DNA of 64,000 nt from Clostridiales bacterium (GTDB lineage: Bacteria; Bacillota; Clostridia; Christensenellales; UBA1242), in contig SVHV01000003.1 of NCBI GenBank assembly GCA_015055605.1, forward strand, positions 41,499 through 105,498, in the 5' to 3' direction. The notes below the pieces were generated by a model. It saw only the letters and a list, made by a program, of their open reading frames with translations, was not told the origin of the DNA and ran no database searches. Shown in pieces: positions 8,701-18,073 of the stretch. The translations under genes and the position numbers were made by a program. How positions within the stretch are numbered: the first letter of the stretch is position 1; every line of letters begins with the position of its first letter.

Positions 8701-9606
8701 TTAATCAAACAACACTGCACCAGCAAGTATTCCAGCATCATTTCCTAGACTCGCAATCTTAATATCTACAGGAGGAGCACCTTTGTATCCATAACCTATA
8801 GCCTTTGCTTTTTCTATAGCAAGATTTACAATCTCTGGAGCATGAACTAGTCCACCACCTACAACAATTGTATCCGGTCTAAATATATTACTGTATGCGG
8901 TAAATGCATATACCAATCTATTTGTATATTCCTCTACAATATCTTTAGCAACTTCGTCACCTGCTAGATATGCTTTTTCTATATCAGAGGCCTGTATTTT
9001 GTCTTCTTTTACCAAAATAGACTCTCTACCCTCACTCAGCATTTCTTTAGCCAAATCGGATAGTGCAGCACACGATACATATCTCTCCATACAGCCTTTA
9101 TTGCCACAGCCACATTCTTTGCCACCATAAACCAGAGGAATATGACCTACTTCTCCAGCGCCACCTTGACCTTCATAAAGTTTACCACCGAGAATAATAC
9201 CTCCACCCATTCCTGTTCCGAATGTAAGCATTACCATATTAGTAGAGCCCTTTCCTACACCTAAGCCATATTCAGCAATAGCAGCCATATCTCCATCATT
9301 TTTAACAATGACAGGTAGACTGGTTATCTTCTCCATCTCATCTAAGAGATTACAATTACTTAGTTTAAGATTTGCACTAAGGAGCACTACTCCTTGACGG
9401 AGAATGCCAGGACAGCCTAGAGATATACCCTTAATATCACTTGCCTTAACATTATTCTCAGCCATTAATTCTTTTAGAACCTTAGCAACCACTTTCATTA
9501 CATGCTCAGTGTCGGTTTTTGCAGATAATTTACTGATAATTTTAGTTCCGTCAATAAGACCCGCCTTAACTGTAGTACCACCTATATCTATACCTATTAC
9601 ATACAT
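8701..9606 (-). CDS. glcK: ROK-family glucokinase
   Basis: Phosphorylates glucose to glucose-6-phosphate with ATP; feeds glycolysis together with pfkA in this window. N-terminal phosphate loop IGIDIGGTTVKAG (residues 4-16) and the ROK zinc motif CGCGNKGCMERY (about 164-175) are clear; the sugar-binding/catalytic NDGD and GxGxGGG segments are present. Length 301 is usual for glucokinase-type ROK proteins, and the absence of an N-terminal helix-turn-helix argues against a repressor. Its AAGGAGA ribosome binding site overlaps the stop codon of the upstream metallo-beta-lactamase gene, so the two are translated from one message. Confidence 0.88.
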   Translation of the reverse strand: MYVIGIDIGGTTVKAGLIDGTKIISKLSAKTDTEHVMKVVAKVLKELMAENNVKASDIKGISLGCPGILRQGVVLLSANLKLSNCNLLDEMEKITSLPVIVKNDGDMAAIAEYGLGVGKGSTNMVMLTFGTGMGGGIILGGKLYEGQGGAGEVGHIPLVYGGKECGCGNKGCMERYVSCAALSDLAKEMLSEGRESILVKEDKIQASDIEKAYLAGDEVAKDIVEEYTNRLVYAFTAYSNIFRPDTIVVGGGLVHAPEIVNLAIEKAKAIGYGYKGAPPVDIKIASLGNDAGILAGAVLFD

Positions 9607-9621
9607 TGTACAATTTCTCCT

Positions 9622-10878
9622 TTATGCAACACAGACTCTTCTTTTATCAAAAACAATATCCATCACCAATAGAGCAGAAGAACCTTCAACACTTCCTGGT
9701 GTAAAATTATCACTAACATCTGTATTTTCCATTCCAAACACAATTGAGCCTAAAATATCTACTGTTAATAAAATGTTACCATTATTGTCTGTTCTATACA
9801 AATCAATATTGTTGTCATAATTATAAAATAAATCTAAAACAGTTTTGTGTGGATGACCATAAGAATTTCCTTCACCACACTGAATAATAGCATACTCTGG
9901 ATCAATAGCCTGTATAAATGGAAGGGTTGTTGCATTACTACTACCATGGTGTCCAACTTTGAGTACATCAACATTATAATCATCACCATAAGCCTGCACA
10001 TATTCAGCAAGATTATCTAGTTCTGCATCTCCAGTAAACATAATTCTTTTACCCGCATACTCAAGCATCAATATAGGCGAATAATCATTAGGATCCGAAT
10101 ATGAAATCACATCTAAGGTTGGGGTTAAAAAATTAAAAGTATATTGATAATCTTCATCACCATAAACAACAGTATTAGTAAAGTCGCTATTTTTATTAAA
10201 CACCTCAACAATACAATTTTCATTGTAAGCAGATAGCATAAATTTTCCATAAGTTGCTGAGGTACTTTTATATCCATCTCCATAATTAAAGTCATCAGGT
10301 AACTGAGCATCATAAGTAGCATGAGTAGCCTCATTATTTGGTCTAAAAATATATTTTACTTCGTAATTATCAATTACCCATGACATATTACCTGCATGGT
10401 CAGAGTCTTGATGGGTAAGGAGTAGATAATCAAAAGTTGTTATATCGTTTGCTGTTGTATATGCAGTAATCGCATTCTTCGCATCATTATATTCACCACT
10501 ATCTATTATCATATTTTTACCGTCAGGCAATTCAATAATAATACAATCGCCCTGCCCCACATCAATAAAGGCAATCTCTAGGTCTTTAAGAACATCTACA
10601 GTAGTTGTAACATTCTTAAAGTCTGCAGCATTAAGCGAGCCATTACCTCCTGCCGATTCGCCACCATCACCAGAATCTCCTCCACCCTCTGGTTCTTCTT
10701 GTTGAGGAGGTGTTGCAGAAGGATTTAGTTTCTCAATTATTTTATCTAATACTCCAGTATAATATAGAACTGCAAGCATAATAACCATCAAAGCAAGTAT
10801 CACAAGTAATGCCTTCCAGTGATGCTTCACTACTCTCTGCATTTCTTTTTGTTGTTTCTTTGTATATCGTCTAGCCAC
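9622..10878 (-). CDS. Membrane-anchored metallo-beta-lactamase-fold hydrolase (ComEC C-terminal type)
   Basis: A basic N-terminus (RRYTKKQQKEMQR), one transmembrane helix (about 22-41), a Pro/Glu/Gly/Ser linker (55-85), then a metallo-beta-lactamase domain placed outside the membrane. Metal-binding motifs: DVGQGD, THQDSDHAG, FTGDAE and GHHGSSNA, the same order as in the soluble domain of the DNA-uptake protein ComEC/Rec2. Without the ComEC channel, this is one of the stand-alone ComEC-like hydrolases; the substrate is not known, phosphodiesters being plausible. GTG start, eight bases after a GGAGGG ribosome binding site. Operon with glcK. The C-terminal ~25 residues extend past the fold and end in Cys-Val-Ala. 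Confidence 0.82.
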   Translation of the reverse strand: MARRYTKKQQKEMQRVVKHHWKALLVILALMVIMLAVLYYTGVLDKIIEKLNPSATPPQQEEPEGGGDSGDGGESAGGNGSLNAADFKNVTTTVDVLKDLEIAFIDVGQGDCIIIELPDGKNMIIDSGEYNDAKNAITAYTTANDITTFDYLLLTHQDSDHAGNMSWVIDNYEVKYIFRPNNEATHATYDAQLPDDFNYGDGYKSTSATYGKFMLSAYNENCIVEVFNKNSDFTNTVVYGDEDYQYTFNFLTPTLDVISYSDPNDYSPILMLEYAGKRIMFTGDAELDNLAEYVQAYGDDYNVDVLKVGHHGSSNATTLPFIQAIDPEYAIIQCGEGNSYGHPHKTVLDLFYNYDNNIDLYRTDNNGNILLTVDILGSIVFGMENTDVSDNFTPGSVEGSSALLVMDIVFDKRRVCVA

Positions 10879-10903
10879 TATTTCCCTCCTCTATTACAAA
10901 AAT

Positions 10904-10933
10904 ATTTTATTGTATTTCAAATCTTTTTGTCAA
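10904..10933 (-). promoter_or_regulatory. Promoter of the metallo-beta-lactamase/glcK operon
   Basis: Minus strand: -35 TTGACA (10928-10933), 18-base spacer, -10 TAAAAT (10904-10909), about 25 bases before the GTG start. Confidence 0.6.
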
Positions 10934-11084
10934 CCAAACTATAGCCCTACTCCTCAATACTTAATATATTCACATATCTGCAAATGTATATATGTTAAGA
11001 CATACAAACAACAAAACATTCGCCATTTTTACCTAAAAAACATACTTTTTGCATATAGTATATAGTTAATTATATAAATTCATT

Positions 11085-11112
11085 TTGAAATAAAAATATT
11101 TAATTGTATACT
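11085..11112 (+). promoter_or_regulatory. Promoter of nucleoside hydrolase gene
   Basis: -35 TTGAAA (11085-11090), 16-base spacer, -10 TATACT (11107-11112), 28 bases before the ATG. Confidence 0.6.
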
Positions 11113-11140
11113 AAAAGAACTGAAAAGCGAGGTACACCCT

Positions 11141-12055
11141 ATGGCAACAAAGAAAAGAAATGTTATATTAGATGTAGACACAGGAATAGATGACGCAGTC
11201 GCTATTGCACTAGCAACATACTCAAATAAACTAAATGTAAAACTCATAACAACTATTGCAGGTAACCTATCAGTTAATGCAGTAACAAAAAACACACTTA
11301 ATTTTTTGCAAGCGATTAACAAAAGAAATATCCCTGTTGCTGTAGGTGCAAATAAGCCTATGGAAAGAGAAAAAGACAATTCCATACAGGCACACGGCAA
11401 GAGAGGTTTAGGTAAATATAAGTTCCCTCCTCTAGAACTCACTCCAGACAAACTCCCTGCAGTTGAAAAAATGCACCAAATCATAATGAGAGCAAAAAAG
11501 AAAGTTACCATTATTGCATTAGGACCACTTACAAATGTTGCAGAATTACTTATTAAATATCCGGAAGTAAAAGAAAATATTGACTATATCTTAATTAGTA
11601 GTGGACTTTTGCACGATAGCAAGAGAAATCCATATCTTAGTTTCAATGTAATGCAAGATCCAGAAGCTGCCAGATATGTTCTAAAACTTGCAGACAAGGT
11701 AGTCATCTGTCCTAGCAACCACGGTCATACTGCGTTCTTAACTCCAGAAGAAGTTGAAAGAACTAGAACAACAAACAAGACCGGCGAAATGCTAGAATTT
11801 ATATTTAGAAGTTACAAAGATAGACATGTAAAAGTAGGAATTGCAACACATGACCCTTGCGCAGTAGTCTATGCAGCACATCCTGAGTATTTCTCAAAAG
11901 AAGGAATGTATGTTCATATTAGATTCTTACAGAAACAAGGTACTGGTGTAATCGACTTTGACACAAATAGAGAGCCAAACATGAAAGTCGCAACAAAAAT
12001 ATCTATTAAAAGATTTAAAAAACTATACTTTGAAACTCTAAAGAAAATGCCTTAA
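11141..12055 (+). CDS. Inosine-uridine preferring nucleoside hydrolase
   Basis: Cleaves the N-glycosidic bond of ribonucleosides, giving base and ribose for salvage. The Ca2+-binding signature DVDTGIDDA (residues 11-19) defines the family, with the later family segments ALGPLTNVA and THDPCAV (Asp is the second calcium ligand side). Length 304 is typical and there is no signal peptide, so it acts in the cytoplasm. Basic N-terminus MATKKRN. Single-gene unit with its own promoter and a terminator shared with the convergent pheT. Which nucleosides it prefers cannot be read from the sequence. Confidence 0.88.
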   Translation: MATKKRNVILDVDTGIDDAVAIALATYSNKLNVKLITTIAGNLSVNAVTKNTLNFLQAINKRNIPVAVGANKPMEREKDNSIQAHGKRGLGKYKFPPLELTPDKLPAVEKMHQIIMRAKKKVTIIALGPLTNVAELLIKYPEVKENIDYILISSGLLHDSKRNPYLSFNVMQDPEAARYVLKLADKVVICPSNHGHTAFLTPEEVERTRTTNKTGEMLEFIFRSYKDRHVKVGIATHDPCAVVYAAHPEYFSKEGMYVHIRFLQKQGTGVIDFDTNREPNMKVATKISIKRFKKLYFETLKKMP

Positions 12056-12058
12056 TAA

Positions 12059-12098
12059 AAAAAACCTACTATCACAAAATAGTAGGTTTTTATTTTTT
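12059..12098. terminator. Bidirectional terminator
   Basis: Perfect 12-bp stem (12061-12072 with 12079-12090), 6-base loop, T-rich on both sides; between the nucleoside hydrolase gene and pheT. Confidence 0.9.
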
Positions 12099-12102
12099 TG
12101 TA

Positions 12103-14472
12103 TTATTCAACTTTTAGATGAATTCCCTTCTTCTCAAAAGTATCAATTACAAGTTTATGGAAGCCCTCAATATCTGCACTAGATAGAGTATGTTCCATAC
12201 TAGTTACAAAGTATCTAACAGTATAACTCTTTGTATTATTATCTTTATTATAGAATATATCTAATAATTGATATTTGTATGCAAGGTCTGTTTTTAGTGT
12301 TCCTGCAACATCATCTATCTTTGAATATAGTTCATCACTACTTAATAAGAAGTTAAAGTCTAGAGTAGTTACAGGGAATTTAGAAACCTGCTCAACTTTA
12401 GTCTGAACTGAATCAATCTGCTCAAGTTTAGTAGTATTGATTTCTGCTAAAATCATATATCTATCTTTATCAATTTTTTGACCGATAGCAGGATGTAGAA
12501 TACCAACTCTACCCAAAGTAATACCATTTGCAACAATATCATAATAATTGATAGGAGCAATATAATTTTCGTCTGTTGTAGCAGAAACTAATTTAGCAGA
12601 AATTCCTAATACATAATCAAATAGATAATGAATAATATCTTTGATTTCCAACATTTTTTCTTCTAGTCTAGGTTTTTCTACTAACCAACCCATACCCAAA
12701 ACTTTTTCTTCTACAGCAAGGTTGTCTTTGTTCTTTCCAGTAACAACATGACCAACCTCGAATAATCCTAATTCATTAGCATATCTCTTATTTTGAGCAA
12801 CTGCTCTGATAATTGTTGGTAACATTGTAGATCTAATATCGTCATTGTCTTTTTGTAAGGAATTAACTAGTCTGATATATGACTTAGTTTCAATACCTAA
12901 GTCTTTATTAGCCTCAGCATCTTCCCAAATATAACTATGAATCTCGTGCATATTATATTTGTCTGCAAGAGCAAATTTTAGTTCGTAATCTCGAACAACA
13001 TCTCTACCTAGTCTAGTAGGAACAACTGGTTGTTCAATAGGTAGTGCTTTGATATTATCATAACCATATACTCTAGTGATTTCTTCTACAATGTCTGCCT
13101 TGATAGATATGTCTTTAGTTGCTCTATATGATGGAACATCTACAGAGAAGTTTTCGCCATCTACTTTTACACCGAAACCTAAAGATTCAAGGATTGATAC
13201 AATTCTCTCTAATGGAATAGAAATACCTGCGTATCTATCAATATAAGTTTTGTCTAAATCAATCTTAATCTTAGGATATTTATTTGGATAAACATCTGTA
13301 ACATTGCTTACAACTTTTACTCCATTATCAATGCCCTTAAGTAAATAAGCATATCTTCTAAGAGCTGTAGTAGTCATCTCAGGGTCAAGGCTCTTTTCGT
13401 ATCTAGCACTTGATTCGCTTCTTAGTCCCAAAGCTGTTGCTGTCTTTCTTACCTTTACAGCATCAAAGTTTGCACTCTCTAAGAATACTGTAGTAGTATC
13501 ATTTTCTATTTCACTAGAAAGGCCACCCATAATACCTGCAACAGCACCGATTTCACTATTTAGGTCGATAACCATTGTTCCTTTAGGAAGAACTCTCTTA
13601 GTTTCATCAAGAGTAGTAAACTCTGTATCTTTCTCAACATCTCTAACAACAATGCTCTCTACTTTTCTACCATCAAAACTATGCATTGGTTGTCCCAACT
13701 CTAACATAATGTAGTTAGTCAAGTCTGCTAGTAATGATATGGGTCTCATACCACAATAGTATAATCTAATCTGCATCTCCATAGGACTAACATTTTTAGA
13801 AACATTCTCCATTCTAAGTGCAGAATATCTATTACAACTCTCACTCTCTACTTTTACATTAAGAGCAGGATTCTTAGAATAATCAGCATCATCTACTGTA
13901 TACTCTTTTAACTTTCTACCAGTGATTGCCGCAATTTCTCTAGCAATACCATAGTGTCCCCATGCATCTGGTCTATTAGTAAGAGATTTGTTATCAATCT
14001 CAATAATAGTATCGTTAATAGGATACAAATCTTTTAAGTCTACACCAATCTCTGTATCATCACCCAAATCAAGTATCCCACTATTATCGTCTGTAATGTC
14101 TAATTCTTTACCACTACAACACATACCATAGCTCTCTACACCAGCAAGCTTTGCTTTGCCAATTGTAATGTCGCCGAGTTTAGCCCCGATTGTTGCAAGT
14201 GCAGTAACCATTCCCTCTCTAACATTAGGAGCGCCACAAACTATTTGCACTACCTCTTTGCCTGTATTAACTTTTAGGATATGTAGTTTTTTACTATCAG
14301 GGTGATTCTCAACACTCTCAATTCTAGCTGATATAACACCACTAATATGTCCACCCCTTTCTTCTACACCCTCTATCTCAGCACAGGACAAAGTGAATTT
14401 ATTAGTAATATCTTTTATATCTAAACCATCTAGGTCTACGAAATCTTTTATCCAGTTTAATGAAATATACAT
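12103..14472 (-). CDS. pheT: Phenylalanine--tRNA ligase beta subunit
   Basis: Partner of PheS in the alpha2-beta2 enzyme that charges tRNA-Phe; the beta chain binds tRNA and edits mischarged Tyr. Domains: EMAP-like tRNA-binding domain (about 40-150, with NHPDSKKLHI), B3/B4 editing domain (about 205-370), B5 domain (about 400-470), catalytic-like core, and the C-terminal anticodon-binding ferredoxin-like domain ending SADIEGFHKLV. Length 789 is normal. It follows pheS by 16 bases, so expression is governed by the T-box leader in front of pheS. Confidence 0.95.
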   Translation of the reverse strand: MYISLNWIKDFVDLDGLDIKDITNKFTLSCAEIEGVEERGGHISGVISARIESVENHPDSKKLHILKVNTGKEVVQIVCGAPNVREGMVTALATIGAKLGDITIGKAKLAGVESYGMCCSGKELDITDDNSGILDLGDDTEIGVDLKDLYPINDTIIEIDNKSLTNRPDAWGHYGIAREIAAITGRKLKEYTVDDADYSKNPALNVKVESESCNRYSALRMENVSKNVSPMEMQIRLYYCGMRPISLLADLTNYIMLELGQPMHSFDGRKVESIVVRDVEKDTEFTTLDETKRVLPKGTMVIDLNSEIGAVAGIMGGLSSEIENDTTTVFLESANFDAVKVRKTATALGLRSESSARYEKSLDPEMTTTALRRYAYLLKGIDNGVKVVSNVTDVYPNKYPKIKIDLDKTYIDRYAGISIPLERIVSILESLGFGVKVDGENFSVDVPSYRATKDISIKADIVEEITRVYGYDNIKALPIEQPVVPTRLGRDVVRDYELKFALADKYNMHEIHSYIWEDAEANKDLGIETKSYIRLVNSLQKDNDDIRSTMLPTIIRAVAQNKRYANELGLFEVGHVVTGKNKDNLAVEEKVLGMGWLVEKPRLEEKMLEIKDIIHYLFDYVLGISAKLVSATTDENYIAPINYYDIVANGITLGRVGILHPAIGQKIDKDRYMILAEINTTKLEQIDSVQTKVEQVSKFPVTTLDFNFLLSSDELYSKIDDVAGTLKTDLAYKYQLLDIFYNKDNNTKSYTVRYFVTSMEHTLSSADIEGFHKLVIDTFEKKGIHLKVE

Positions 14473-14488
14473 ATTCTTTTACCCTACC

Positions 14489-15514
14489 TTACTTAATCTT
14501 TGTCTGCTCTAAAACTTTTAGGTCTTTACCATTTAAGTTTCTAATATCTGTAAATCCATAAGTCATCATAACTAGTCTACTTAGACCTAAACCGAAAGCA
14601 AAGCCCTGATACTCATCAGGATTGATACCACCCATCTCAAGAACATTTGGATGAATCATACCACATGGACAAAGTTCAATCCAGCCACCTTGCTTACAAA
14701 CTCTACAACCCTTGCCTCCACAATATGGACAAGAACAATCTAGTTCAAATCCTGGCTCGACAAATGGGAAGAAACCTGGTCTAAGTCTAACATCAACTTC
14801 TTTACCAAATACTTCTGATAGCATTGTCTTCATAAAGTAAATTAGATTACTAATGGATACATTTTTATCTACCATCATACCTTCCATCTGGAAGAATGTG
14901 TTCTCATGGCTAGCATCTAACTCTTCATTTCTAAAGCATCTTCCTGGGAAAATAACTTTAAGTGGAGCACCATACTTCTTCATAATTCTATTTTGACTAG
15001 CAGAAGTATGAGTCTTTAGCACTTGATTATTGTCTAAATAGAATGTATCCTGCATATCTCTAGCAGGGTGAAACTTAGGAATATTAACTGCCTCAAAGTT
15101 ATTATACTCAGTCTCAACCTCATTACCGTCCTCAACAGCAAATCCCATACCTCTAAAGATATTGATTAATCTCTGTTGAATAATAGTAACAGGGTGCAAA
15201 CTACCCTTCTTCTCTGCACTAGACACAGTTAGGTCAACCTTAGGCATACTATTTAATTCTGCTAAAAGTGCAGCATTTTTAAGTTCCTCAGTCTTAGCCT
15301 CAATACCTCTAGTAACCTCTCCCTTAAGGTCATTTACAGCTACACCAAAAGACTTCTTTTCCTCAACGCTTAGGTCCTTGATTAATTTCATAATAGTAGT
15401 CAAATGACCATTCTTACCTAAATAATTAACTCTAAGATTATTTAAGTCGTCCATTATCTTTACATTAGCCATATCGCTAATATAACTCTCTTTGATATTA
15501 TCTAATTCCTTCAT
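14489..15514 (-). CDS. pheS: Phenylalanine--tRNA ligase alpha subunit
   Basis: Catalytic subunit of PheRS. An N-terminal coiled coil (about 1-85) is followed by the class II core: motif 2 around PGRCFRNEELDASHE and motif 3 GFAFGLGLSRL near the C-terminus. The cysteine-rich insert CPYCGGKGCRVCK and ELCPCGMIHP is standard for bacterial PheS. Full length (341 residues). Ribosome binding site AAGGAGAAA. Preceded by a T-box riboswitch, which couples its expression to uncharged tRNA-Phe. Confidence 0.96.
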   Translation of the reverse strand: MKELDNIKESYISDMANVKIMDDLNNLRVNYLGKNGHLTTIMKLIKDLSVEEKKSFGVAVNDLKGEVTRGIEAKTEELKNAALLAELNSMPKVDLTVSSAEKKGSLHPVTIIQQRLINIFRGMGFAVEDGNEVETEYNNFEAVNIPKFHPARDMQDTFYLDNNQVLKTHTSASQNRIMKKYGAPLKVIFPGRCFRNEELDASHENTFFQMEGMMVDKNVSISNLIYFMKTMLSEVFGKEVDVRLRPGFFPFVEPGFELDCSCPYCGGKGCRVCKQGGWIELCPCGMIHPNVLEMGGINPDEYQGFAFGLGLSRLVMMTYGFTDIRNLNGKDLKVLEQTKIK

Positions 15515-15551
15515 TTCTTTCTCCTTGAAATTTTTTATTAGTGATTTTCAA

Positions 15552-15815
15552 AATAAAAAGCCCTATGTCTGAGAAAACTCAAACATAGGGACGAAATTTA
15601 TCCGTGGTACCACCCTATTTTGGAGTAATAATACAATACTCCCTTAATTTAGTTTTTTTACGGAAACTACCCGGCTAGTCATTTCCTACTAGCAGCTCCT
15701 ATGCCCGAAATTCAATATTGATTTATCTTTTGTCGGACTCTCAGCTACTAATCCAACATCTCTGTAAAGAACTTCAATATCTACTAATGACATCATCATT
15801 GCTTTTATTCAACTG
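15552..15815 (-). ncRNA. T-box riboswitch (tRNA-Phe sensing) leader of pheST
   Basis: On the minus strand the hallmark T-box sequence AGGGTGGTACCACG is present (around 15602-15617), followed by a strong terminator hairpin (15561-15590, stem starting CCCTATGT) and a T-run. The upstream Stem I region contains the conserved AGAGA ... GCTGAGAGTCC elements. A TTC (Phe) triplet at 15769-15771 sits where the specifier loop is expected (GAAGTTCTTTACAG context). Uncharged tRNA-Phe should stabilise the antiterminator and allow pheST transcription. Confidence 0.92.
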
Positions 15816-15821
15816 CCTTTC

Positions 15822-15850
15822 ATTTTAGCACCAAATACTCTTTATGTCAA
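15822..15850 (-). promoter_or_regulatory. pheST promoter
   Basis: Minus strand: -35 TTGACA (15845-15850), 17-base spacer, extended -10 TGCTAAAAT (hexamer 15822-15827). It begins just after the argS stop, so pheST is transcribed independently of argS. Confidence 0.75.
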
Positions 15851-15855
15851 TATTT

Positions 15856-17532
15856 TTACATAGCAATAGGTGCATTAATTCCTAATAATTTTAGTCCATC
15901 AAATAGTCTTGCTTTAGTAATCTCAACTAGCTTTAGTCTATACTGATTAACCTTGTCGCCATCTATAATCCTATAGTTATTATAGAACTTATTGAAATAG
16001 CCACATAGACTAATTAAATATCTACTAATATAACAAGGCTCATAATCTTTTGCAGACTCAATAGTATTTCTATCAAAGTCGTTTAAATGTTTAACAAGTT
16101 CAAATGTGTCAAAGTTATTAATATCCTCTTCTACACCATCTACTGGCATATTCTCTGCTTTAGCTATAATACTATTACATCTAGCAAATGTGTACTGAAT
16201 ATATGGGCTAGTTTCACCATCAAAGTTTAGACTTGCCTCTAGGTCAAACACACAGTCTTTAACCCTTTCAGTTTTTAACACACCAAATTTAACAGCCCCG
16301 ATACCTATATCCTCTGCTAATTGATCAACATTATCTACTTTAGTTCCTCTAGTAGTAACAATCTCTTTTGCCTTAGCAATAGATTGCTCCAACATATCTT
16401 TAACCAAAGCCTGTTTTCCAAATCTACTACCAATTTTTCCAGTAGGTAGACTATATGTACCATAAGATATATGTTTTAGATTCTGAGCATAGTCTTTACC
16501 TAATAGTTCAAGCACCTTAAACCATCTCTCAAAGTGTAATTTTTGTTGAACACTAGTTACATACAATCCCAAATCAAAGTGATATCTCTCATATCTATCA
16601 ATTGCAGTAGCAAGATCTCTAGTTGCATATAAACTAGCACCATCACTCTTCTGAATCATACATACACCTAGATTGTATTTCTCTAGGTCAACAATCTTAG
16701 CCCCCTCACTGGTAACAAGTAGTTTCTTTGCATCTAGTTCATCAATAACAGGTTGCATTTTATCATTATAGAAAGCCTCACCTATCCAACTATCAAATGT
16801 AATACCTAAAATATCACAAAGTCTCTTAGCTTCAGCAATAGACACTCTGATAATTCTAGTATATATATCCATAGCCTCTGGGTCTTTATTTTCAATCTTA
16901 ACAAACCACTCTCTAGCCTCTTTTGTTAGCGTTTCATCATTCTCACACTCAACATTGAATTTTACATACATATCTTGAATGTAGTCAACACCTTGAGTGT
17001 CGATATCTGCAACATTTCCCCATCTCTTAATCGCACAAATCATCTTGCCAAATGGAGTACCATAGTCACCCACATAATTAAGTCTAACAACATTGTAGCC
17101 CAAAAACTCATACACATTAGATATTACACTACCGATAACAGTAGTAGACAAGTGACCTATATGCATATATTTAGCCAAATTTAAGCTACTAAAATCTAAA
17201 AATACAGTCTTACCTTTACCGATTTGGCTAGGCTTGTAGTCAAGCATCTCCTCGGTTACTAATTTATAAACAGCAACTTTATTGAAATAAAAGTTTAGAT
17301 ATCCATTAACAGCCTCAACCTTTTCAAAAATCTCATCGCTACATTTAGAGGCAATATCTTCAGCTATAAGGGCAGGACTTTTCCTAAGTGCTTTTGCAAG
17401 TGAAAAACATGGAAGAGAAATATCTCCCATCTTACTGTCTGCAGTATATGTAAGTAGTCCAGACAAATTCTCTACACTGCTTAGAACATCAATATCTTTA
17501 ATCTTTTCAAATACTAAATTTTTTAAATCCAT
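15856..17532 (-). CDS. argS: Arginine--tRNA ligase
   Basis: Charges tRNA-Arg with arginine (class I synthetase). An N-terminal Add1-type tRNA-binding domain (about 1-85) precedes the Rossmann core with the HIGH motif (KYMHIGHLSTT, near residue 125). The usual KMSK-like loop is replaced by IGSRFGKQALVKDML; degenerate KMSK loops are common in ArgRS. The C-terminal DALR-type anticodon-binding domain is present (about 440-558). The frame is open 39 codons further upstream, but that stretch is AT-rich and lacks a ribosome binding site. The start at 17532 (MDLKNLVFEK) has AGGGTG seven bases upstream and gives 558 residues, the family length. Confidence 0.93.
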   Translation of the reverse strand: MDLKNLVFEKIKDIDVLSSVENLSGLLTYTADSKMGDISLPCFSLAKALRKSPALIAEDIASKCSDEIFEKVEAVNGYLNFYFNKVAVYKLVTEEMLDYKPSQIGKGKTVFLDFSSLNLAKYMHIGHLSTTVIGSVISNVYEFLGYNVVRLNYVGDYGTPFGKMICAIKRWGNVADIDTQGVDYIQDMYVKFNVECENDETLTKEAREWFVKIENKDPEAMDIYTRIIRVSIAEAKRLCDILGITFDSWIGEAFYNDKMQPVIDELDAKKLLVTSEGAKIVDLEKYNLGVCMIQKSDGASLYATRDLATAIDRYERYHFDLGLYVTSVQQKLHFERWFKVLELLGKDYAQNLKHISYGTYSLPTGKIGSRFGKQALVKDMLEQSIAKAKEIVTTRGTKVDNVDQLAEDIGIGAVKFGVLKTERVKDCVFDLEASLNFDGETSPYIQYTFARCNSIIAKAENMPVDGVEEDINNFDTFELVKHLNDFDRNTIESAKDYEPCYISRYLISLCGYFNKFYNNYRIIDGDKVNQYRLKLVEITKARLFDGLKLLGINAPIAM

Positions 17533-17664
17533 ACAAAAACACCCTATATTATTTTTTTTAAACACAACTAGGTTATCACAAAACCAGATATTTAGCAAGG
17601 CAATATTTAAAAGTTTATTAGTTATATAATATATATAGGATATATACAATATTTAAGCCCTTAC

Positions 17665-17692
17665 ACAAAAAATCTCCACCCGTCATAATATA
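17665..17692 (+). promoter_or_regulatory. Possible sporulation-type (SigK/SigE-like) promoter of Cys-rich peptide gene
   Basis: CATAATATA (17684-17692) fits the CATAnnnTA -10 of mother-cell sigma factors, with AC 17 bases upstream (17665-17666) as in SigK promoters. It lies 34 bases before the ATG. No good sigma-A -35 is present. Short degenerate motifs can arise by chance in AT-rich DNA. Confidence 0.35.
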
Positions 17693-17725
17693 AAATAGGC
17701 AGTAAAAAACATATAGGAGAAACTA

Positions 17726-17890
17726 ATGAGTTGTTGTAATCAAAGAAATACTTGTATAGGCTGTAATCAAAACAATAATAATGGTTGTTGCAACTGTGGC
17801 TGCAGATGTGCAAACCCTTTTGTAAATACCTGCTGGTCAAACCCATGTTTCAGCAGAGTTTCAACCAACATTGACGACACATTTGTATAA
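17726..17890 (+). CDS. Small cysteine-rich protein (54 aa), function unknown
   Basis: ATG preceded by AGGAGA six bases upstream; TAA at 17888-17890. The 54-residue product has 11 cysteines, with a dense core CCNCGCRC (residues 21-28), further CC at 3-4, CIGC at 10-13, a poly-Asn stretch (16-19) and Cys36, Cys41. No signal peptide or membrane helix. Its own terminator follows. Possible roles suggested by composition: small spore-coat protein, metallothionein-like metal binder, or precursor of a thioether/lanthionine peptide; no maturation enzyme is adjacent, and the possible SigK-type promoter favours the coat idea. I do not recognise a family. Confidence 0.7.
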   Translation: MSCCNQRNTCIGCNQNNNNGCCNCGCRCANPFVNTCWSNPCFSRVSTNIDDTFV

Positions 17891-17917
17891 TAAATAAATA
17901 AAACTATATTCTAACAG

Positions 17918-17969
17918 CACCCCCACACAAGCCACAACAAAGCACTAGGCTTAGAGAGGGTGTTTTTTT
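17918..17969 (+). terminator. Terminator after Cys-rich peptide gene
   Basis: CACCC (17918-17922) pairs with GGGTG (17958-17962), with an inner AAGCC/GGCTT stem, followed by eight T. Confidence 0.7.
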
Positions 17970-18073
17970 ATAAATCTAGTTATATTTTATGAAACAAAAT
18001 CATATAACATAATATGCCAAAAACCAACAAATTTTAATTGTATAAATTTTAGATGACAAATTACTCAAATTAC

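Noticed and set aside
17661..17846. 61-codon minus-strand ORF overlapping the Cys-rich peptide gene
   Set aside because: The plus-strand frame has a ribosome binding site and terminator; the minus frame has neither.
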